Position numbers and translations under genes: made by a program. Below, in pieces: positions 59,790-64,000 of a DNA stretch of 64,000 nt. The DNA lies in NCBI GenBank assembly GCA_030695565.1, contig JAUYRZ010000074.1, positions 124,001 to 188,000 on the forward strand. Reading direction: 5' to 3'. Source of the stretch: Archangium sp. Lineage in GTDB: Bacteria > Myxococcota > Myxococcia > Myxococcales > Myxococcaceae. The number at the start of each line of letters is the position of its first letter. The stretch's first letter is position 1. Under the pieces are notes generated by a model. That model was not told the DNA's origin and did not search any database. It saw only the letters and a program-made list of their open reading frames with translations.

Positions 59790-60773
59790 GTGAAAACGTT
59801 CCGACTCGCAGCCCTGGTGTTGATCAGCCTTTCGCTCGCTGGCTGCAGCTGCGGCGATCCCAACGTGGGGATCGACGGTGATGGTGGCTCCTCCAAGGAC
59901 GGAGGCGCGGGCAACGGTGGCGGAAACGGTGCGGGCACGGGCGGCGGCAGCGCCACCGGTGCGGGTACCGGCGGCAGCGGAGGCGGTGGATTGTCGGCCG
60001 AGGTCTGTGACGGCGTGGACAACGATCAGAACGGCATCATCGACGATGTCGACGTGGCCGGTGACGGCGTGTGCGACTGCTTGAAGATCGCCACGCTCGG
60101 GTACGCAGGCCAGTGGGGCAACGGCAGCGTGTTCTCGAGTTGGCTCAACGGAAAGAGCCAGGCCGGTGTCGCCGCGCTCGCAGCCCAGACGCTGACGCCC
60201 GCGTTGCTCTCGCAATACGACGTCATCGTGGTTCAAGACGTGCGCGAGTCTGCGTCTTCCGGGGTGGGCAACGGGCTGGGCCGCGCGTACACGACCGCTG
60301 AGGTCGACGCGCTCAAGGCCTGGGTCGGCAGCGGCGGCGGCGTGATGACCCTCATCGGCTACGGCGCCTCAACGGAGATCGTGAACGTGAACCGCCTGCT
60401 CGCGCCGTACGGTCTGCAGTACGGCAACATGCAGGTGCTCGGCGCCATCGGCGGCTCGACGCGGCCCATCACGCAGTGGGCACCGATGCACCCGCTCTCC
60501 GACTCGGTCACGCGGGTGGGCACCGACAACGGCTACGCGGTGCAGGGTGGTGGCACCCGCATCGCGTGGGACATGCAATCAGGCAACGTCGACGTGGCGC
60601 GCGCGCTCGAGTACCAGAGCGGCCGCGTCTACGTGTGGGGCGACGAGTGGATCACCTACGACTCCGAGTGGAGCGCGCACACCGACTACCAGGTCGAGCG
60701 TTTCTGGCTGAACTCGCTCAAGTGGCTCACGGCCGTGGGGCGTTGCCAGGTCGAGCTGCCCGACATCAACTGA
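59790..60773 (+). CDS. Lipoprotein with Gly-rich linker and MopE-like motif
   Basis: 327 aa from GTG at 59790. Signal VKTFRLAALVLISLSLAGCSC with lipobox LAGC, then a GGG-rich linker (about 30-68). The segment EVCDGVDNDQNGIIDDVD is the Ca2+-like metal-binding motif of MopE-type repeats, a signature often seen in myxobacterial surface proteins. The rest (about 95-327; YDVIVVQDV, WVGSGGGVMTLIGYGAS, GRVYVWGDEWITYDSEW) looks like a class I glutamine amidotransferase/ThuA-like fold without an obvious nucleophile Cys. Function unknown. Confidence 0.75.
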   Translation: MKTFRLAALVLISLSLAGCSCGDPNVGIDGDGGSSKDGGAGNGGGNGAGTGGGSATGAGTGGSGGGGLSAEVCDGVDNDQNGIIDDVDVAGDGVCDCLKIATLGYAGQWGNGSVFSSWLNGKSQAGVAALAAQTLTPALLSQYDVIVVQDVRESASSGVGNGLGRAYTTAEVDALKAWVGSGGGVMTLIGYGASTEIVNVNRLLAPYGLQYGNMQVLGAIGGSTRPITQWAPMHPLSDSVTRVGTDNGYAVQGGGTRIAWDMQSGNVDVARALEYQSGRVYVWGDEWITYDSEWSAHTDYQVERFWLNSLKWLTAVGRCQVELPDIN

Positions 60774-60913
60774 AGCGGCCATGCTGCGCTAGCTGCTCCT
60801 CACCCGATTGAGGCTCGACCTCGCGCGGGTGGCCTCCACGGCCCCGAGCCTCAGCGAGTTGAAGCGCGGGGAAATTCCTTCTCGGATGAGGCGGTGGGCG
60901 TGAAGCTCGGCCG

Positions 60914-61702
60914 GTGAAACTCAAACTCTTTCTCGGCGCGGCGGGCCTCTACGTCGTCGCCATGGCCGTGGTCGCGGGGCTGATCTTCAACTTCAACACT
61001 GCCTCGGTGAGCGTGCTTCGCCGCGTGAAGGAGCTGGGCGAGAAGAACGCGCCGCTCCCGACCGCTGAGATGAAGACGCTGACGGAGGCGTGTGCCGGCA
61101 AGGTCACCCCCGGCGGTCCGCGCAGCATCGCTGCGTACGTCGCGAAGCTCCCCGGCATGAAGCCTTCGCTCGAGAAGGACTATTACTTCATCGACGAAGC
61201 GGTCATCGGCGTGCACGAGGTCTTCCGCCTCGACCTCAGCGAGCGGCACCTGGATGAGATTTCGGATGCGCAGCTGCCGCGTTTTCAAGACGTGGCTGAC
61301 TTCACCGGCTGGTCGAGACACCTGGGCTGGGCGCGCTCGGGCAATCCTGAGTTGAGGGAGCTCCAGTACCTCGTCGTCGCTCGTTACGAGTCGTTGACGA
61401 TGCCGGTGGTGGCGGACACCACCTTCGAAGCAGGCACGGGCCGCTTCGGCGCGCGCGTGCTCGCGTTTCCTTCGGGCGACGTCGTGTGTGAAGGGCGGAG
61501 CGAGGTGAGCATGCAGGGCAACGTGAACTCGAGTGGCCGCGGCGCGACCAAGGAGCTGGCGCAGCTCGAGGCCGCTGCCAGCGCGCGCAGCCTGGTGCCC
61601 TTCGTCTTCACCAAGGCGGTGGTCACCACGCCGCTGCACCGGGTGTGTGAAGCGGGAGGCGAGAAGCTGTGCGACCTCACCCACGAGTGGGTGGGGCGCT
61701 GA
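60914..61702 (+). CDS. Membrane-anchored protein of unknown function
   Basis: 262 aa from GTG at 60914. One N-terminal hydrophobic helix (LFLGAAGLYVVAMAVVAGLIF) anchors an extracytoplasmic domain that contains Cys pairs (EACAGKVTPGG; VCEAGGEKLC). Short motifs such as YYFIDEAVIGVHEVFRLDL are conserved-looking but not recognised. The stop overlaps the cupin start by 1 bp (TGATG), so they are coupled. Confidence 0.7.
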   Translation: MKLKLFLGAAGLYVVAMAVVAGLIFNFNTASVSVLRRVKELGEKNAPLPTAEMKTLTEACAGKVTPGGPRSIAAYVAKLPGMKPSLEKDYYFIDEAVIGVHEVFRLDLSERHLDEISDAQLPRFQDVADFTGWSRHLGWARSGNPELRELQYLVVARYESLTMPVVADTTFEAGTGRFGARVLAFPSGDVVCEGRSEVSMQGNVNSSGRGATKELAQLEAAASARSLVPFVFTKAVVTTPLHRVCEAGGEKLCDLTHEWVGR

Positions 61703-62058
61703 TGCCGGTCGTGAATCTGAACGCAGCGCTCGCCACGTTCGAAGAGCGGTGGTCTCCGAGGCGAGTGGCGAAGCTCAACGACTACGACGTGAAGGTGGTC
61801 AAGGTCGAGGGCGAATTCACGTGGCACTCGCATCAGGACACCGACGAGCTGTTCCTGGTCATCGACGGTGAGCTCACGATTCAGATGCGGGACGGGGATG
61901 TGGTGTTGAAGGCGGGCGAGCTCTACGTGGTGCCTCGCGGCGTGGAGCACTGCCCTCGTGCTGAGAAGCTGGCGACCGTGATGTTGCTCGAGCCTGCGGG
62001 TGTGGTGAACACGGGTGATGCGGGCGGGCCTCAGACGGCGAGGCTGAAGGATCTGTAG
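61702..62058 (+). CDS. Cupin-domain protein
   Basis: 118 aa; the ATG at 61702 overlaps the previous stop. Cupin motif 1 is FTWHSHQDTDELFLVIDGELTIQ (HxH...E metal ligands), motif 2 is LKAGELYVVPRGVEHCPRAEK, with the fourth ligand His. One small barrel, so it may be a metal-dependent enzyme or a sugar-binding protein. It is encoded just before a repeat A copy and convergent with the next gene. Confidence 0.88.
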   Translation: MPVVNLNAALATFEERWSPRRVAKLNDYDVKVVKVEGEFTWHSHQDTDELFLVIDGELTIQMRDGDVVLKAGELYVVPRGVEHCPRAEKLATVMLLEPAGVVNTGDAGGPQTARLKDL

Positions 62059-62103
62059 TGGCCCCTCACCCCGACCCTCTCCCCGGTGGGGAGAGGGAGA
62101 TCA
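62059..62103. repeat. Dispersed palindromic repeat A, copy 11
   Basis: TGGCCCCTCACCCCGACCCT then CTCCCCGGTGGGGAGAGGGAGATC, between convergent genes. It is the most complete copy and close to the family consensus. Confidence 0.88.
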
Positions 62104-62117
62104 GTCGCCCGCCCAGG

Positions 62118-63830
62118 TCATCGGCCCAGCCGCTTCGTCAGCATCGCAGGCAGCGAGGCCACCAACTTCGCGTGCGAGGCGTTGATGGCCGCGATGAAAG
62201 CAGCCCCGTCCTTCGTGAACTTCGCCTCTCCGCACGCCCGTCGCGCCGACGCGTACACCACGTCGCTCACGTTGATGCCGCTGCGCGCGTAGACGAGCTG
62301 GTAGCTCTTGCCCCACGCGGGGTCGTTCTTCTCCATGTAGTTGCCGATGCAGTCGGTGAACTGATTCTGCCGTTTCACCCACGCATCGACGCGCGCCTGC
62401 TCGAGCGGCCCGGCATCGGCCCACGCATCATCCGCCGTCTTCGCCGGCTGCGGTGCCTTCAACGCGGGAAGGGTGATGCTCGCGGGAACGGTGGTGCTCA
62501 ACGCGCTGGCGCGCACCTTCACCGTCGCGCCGTTCGCCCGAATCGCCATCGCGTTCTTCCCGTCGTGAGAGAGCAGCAACAGCGGCTCGGTGACGGGCAC
62601 GTCCTGCACTTCTTTGTTGAGGAAGACGAACAGCTCGGGCGGGGCCGTGGCGAAGAGCGGCATCGCAGACGGCGGCGCGTCGCCCGCACGTTGCCAGAAG
62701 GGGTAGTGATAGCTGATGAGCCTGTCCGCCTCCGAGAGCCCTGCCTTCGGAGCCCCCGGCGACCAGAACACCGGCACGCCCTTCCCATCGCTGAAGGCCA
62801 CCAGCGTGTCGGCGTCGTGCTCGGCGTTGATGAACACGAAGCCACGAGTCGCCTTGGTGAAGTGGAGGCTGCTTCGATTGCACTCAGCGATGTCGTCGCC
62901 GATGACGTCGAAGGTGACGTCGGTGAGACCGCCCGCGGCAAAAAGATGGAACTGCGAGAGCGAGCCCGAGTCGAGCGCGAACGACGGCTTGCGACCGCCG
63001 ATCTCGCAGGGCGCGTAGGCGTCACGCTCGGCAGTGCGACGCGCCTTCGCGCGGAAGACCGTGGGCAGCGACGAGAGCTTCACCTCGGCGCCGGTGGGTG
63101 TCTCGAGGGCCATCTTCCGCTCGACGTCGAAGATGCTCACCTCGACGCGCTCCGAAGACGCCTCCATCCACAGCGCGTAGCTGCCGGCCTCGAGGTCGAT
63201 GGCTTCTTCGCCCACCGCCACGCAGCCTGATGGCGAGACGACGAAGACCTCGCGGTCCTCCGCGGTCAGCTCGAAGCGAGAGACGCTCGAGACGACGAGC
63301 TCAGCGACGGGGCTCACGCGCACCGTGGCGCACTTCGCGCTGACGGTGGCCGGGTCGAACGAAGGCGCGTTCGCGTCGAACTGAATCACGACGGGGTTGG
63401 GCCCCCTGCCCGTGAGCAACACCTTCTTCACCGAGCGCGCGACCTGCTTCGACTGCTGGCTCTTCGAGAACAGGCGCAGCTTCGTCGAGAGCCGTCCGGG
63501 GTGGTCGACGCCATCGAGGAGAAACACGGCATACGAGCCGGGCTCATCGATGGTGGTGAGGCCGGGCTTGAGACAGAGGTGGCGCGCTCCGAGCGTCAAC
63601 ACCGCGCCGGCCTTCGTGTCCGACAGCTCGAGCACCAGGTCTCGGGGGCTGCTCGCGTTGACCTCGAACGAGAGCGCGGGCACGTCGGTCGTGTCGCGAT
63701 GGCCGCAGTCGTTCATGCGCTTCTTGCCGAGATCGGAGTCGGTCTTCTGCGTGAAGGTCTGTTCGAAGCCCGGGAAATCGGTCACCACCACCACCGGAGC
63801 GGCGGCCAACAACAGCGTCAGCGTGAGCAT
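62118..63830 (-). CDS. Large secreted protein of unknown function
   Basis: 570 aa with a short signal peptide (MLTLTLLLAAAPVVVVTD). The mature protein shows repeated beta-sandwich-like segments (RDLVLELSDTKAGAVLTLGARHLCLKPG; SYAVFLLDGVDHPGRLSTKL; EVFVVSPSGCVAVGEEAIDLEAGSYALWME) and several Cys. The last 100 residues are helical (QARVDAWVKRQNQFTDCIGNYMEKNDPAWGKSYQL). No domain is recognised. Convergent with the cupin gene. Confidence 0.72.
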   Translation of the reverse strand: MLTLTLLLAAAPVVVVTDFPGFEQTFTQKTDSDLGKKRMNDCGHRDTTDVPALSFEVNASSPRDLVLELSDTKAGAVLTLGARHLCLKPGLTTIDEPGSYAVFLLDGVDHPGRLSTKLRLFSKSQQSKQVARSVKKVLLTGRGPNPVVIQFDANAPSFDPATVSAKCATVRVSPVAELVVSSVSRFELTAEDREVFVVSPSGCVAVGEEAIDLEAGSYALWMEASSERVEVSIFDVERKMALETPTGAEVKLSSLPTVFRAKARRTAERDAYAPCEIGGRKPSFALDSGSLSQFHLFAAGGLTDVTFDVIGDDIAECNRSSLHFTKATRGFVFINAEHDADTLVAFSDGKGVPVFWSPGAPKAGLSEADRLISYHYPFWQRAGDAPPSAMPLFATAPPELFVFLNKEVQDVPVTEPLLLLSHDGKNAMAIRANGATVKVRASALSTTVPASITLPALKAPQPAKTADDAWADAGPLEQARVDAWVKRQNQFTDCIGNYMEKNDPAWGKSYQLVYARSGINVSDVVYASARRACGEAKFTKDGAAFIAAINASHAKLVASLPAMLTKRLGR

Positions 63831-63974
63831 GCGCAGGTTCTACCTCACGTGCCCGGCTCTGCTGTCAGCCCAGATTCCCAAATGCGCGAACCACGGTCTC
63901 GAATTCAGGTCGCTCTGATTGAGACCGCCGGACGCGCTCGCGAAGGTGGGTGTGAAGGCCTGAAGGTTCGGAGG

Positions 63975-64000
63975 TCAGTCGTCGGTGAAGGCGAACGCTC
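63975..64000 (-). CDS. Possible 3' end of a gene continuing past the window
   Basis: On the minus strand one frame ends ...AFAFTDD with a stop at 63975-63977 and is open to the window edge. Too short to judge; recorded only because the 144-bp gap to its left holds no other feature. Confidence 0.25.

Noticed and set aside
1-64000. tRNA, rRNA or CRISPR loci
   Set aside because: No T-loop/acceptor pattern, rRNA segment or regularly spaced direct repeats were found by reading.

Overview
The window is a high-GC, densely packed stretch of a bacterial chromosome that looks myxobacterial (Myxococcota, Cystobacterineae-like). This rests on many lipoproteins with Gly/Thr/Ser-rich linkers after the lipobox, a MYXO-CTERM-like tail, a DUF1592/DUF1552 pair, an ECF sigma/FecR-type pair, a CASTOR/POLLUX-like channel, a treX-treY-treZ operon and frequent 1-4 bp gene overlaps. 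No rRNA, tRNA, CRISPR array, transposase or phage gene was found.

Layout. 1-786: end of a TPR protein. 853-9429: a one-directional surface/envelope block (ECF sigma factor, FecR-like protein, outer-membrane-like protein, RCC1-repeat protein, BNR-type lipoprotein, DUF1592 lipoprotein, DUF1552 Tat substrate). 9512-15608: DTW-domain tRNA-modification protein, DUF3800 protein, peptidoglycan-binding protein, Mla-type ABC ATPase with TerC, single-domain response regulator, GNAT acetyltransferase. 15681-22392: predicted glycosidase lipoprotein, small secreted proteins, SDR oxidoreductase, lipoprotein serpin. 22687-29089: glgX/treX-treY-treZ trehalose operon on the minus strand. 29292-36941: a frameshifted MYXO-CTERM protein, LysM/GH19 hydrolase, two Cys-rich secreted proteins, a P-II protein lacking the uridylylation tyrosine, alpha/beta hydrolase, zinc-ribbon protein, RlmN-type radical SAM, OmpA lipoprotein, FHA-like protein. 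37023-48462: Gly-rich lipoprotein, DUF4395/thioredoxin-like membrane protein behind two palindromes, MMPL/RND exporter, zinc alcohol dehydrogenase, channel-kelch pair, histidine kinase, methyltransferase. 48515-56072: a heavy-metal efflux/redox cluster. 56107-64000: small membrane proteins, J-domain protein, B12/radical SAM protein, lipoproteins, cupin, a large secreted protein.

Most notable observation. In the metal cluster, the gene at 49123 starts with a clean signal peptide and then meets two in-frame TGA codons (codons 22 and 25, spaced as in CxxC). The same frame continues as a complete beta-barrel outer-membrane protein. A 7-bp hairpin with a GGUC tetraloop begins its loop 17 nt after the second TGA and 26 nt after the first, which matches a bacterial SECIS element. 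I read this as a candidate UxxU selenoprotein. It is translationally coupled to a thioredoxin-like lipoprotein (WCAPC) and lies upstream of a small Cys-rich secreted protein and a complete CzcCBA-type tripartite pump. Together these suggest an envelope metal- or metalloid-handling redox system.

A second theme is a dispersed intergenic palindromic repeat (core CCCTCTCCC...GGGAGAGGG, 11 copies). It encodes the C-termini of two proteins and part of one N-terminus, and supplies the likely ribosome-binding site of treZ. A second, less conserved repeat family has about three copies. Hairpins with short T-tracts follow the GNAT gene and the treXYZ operon, and one lies about 300 bp beyond the peptidoglycan-binding gene.
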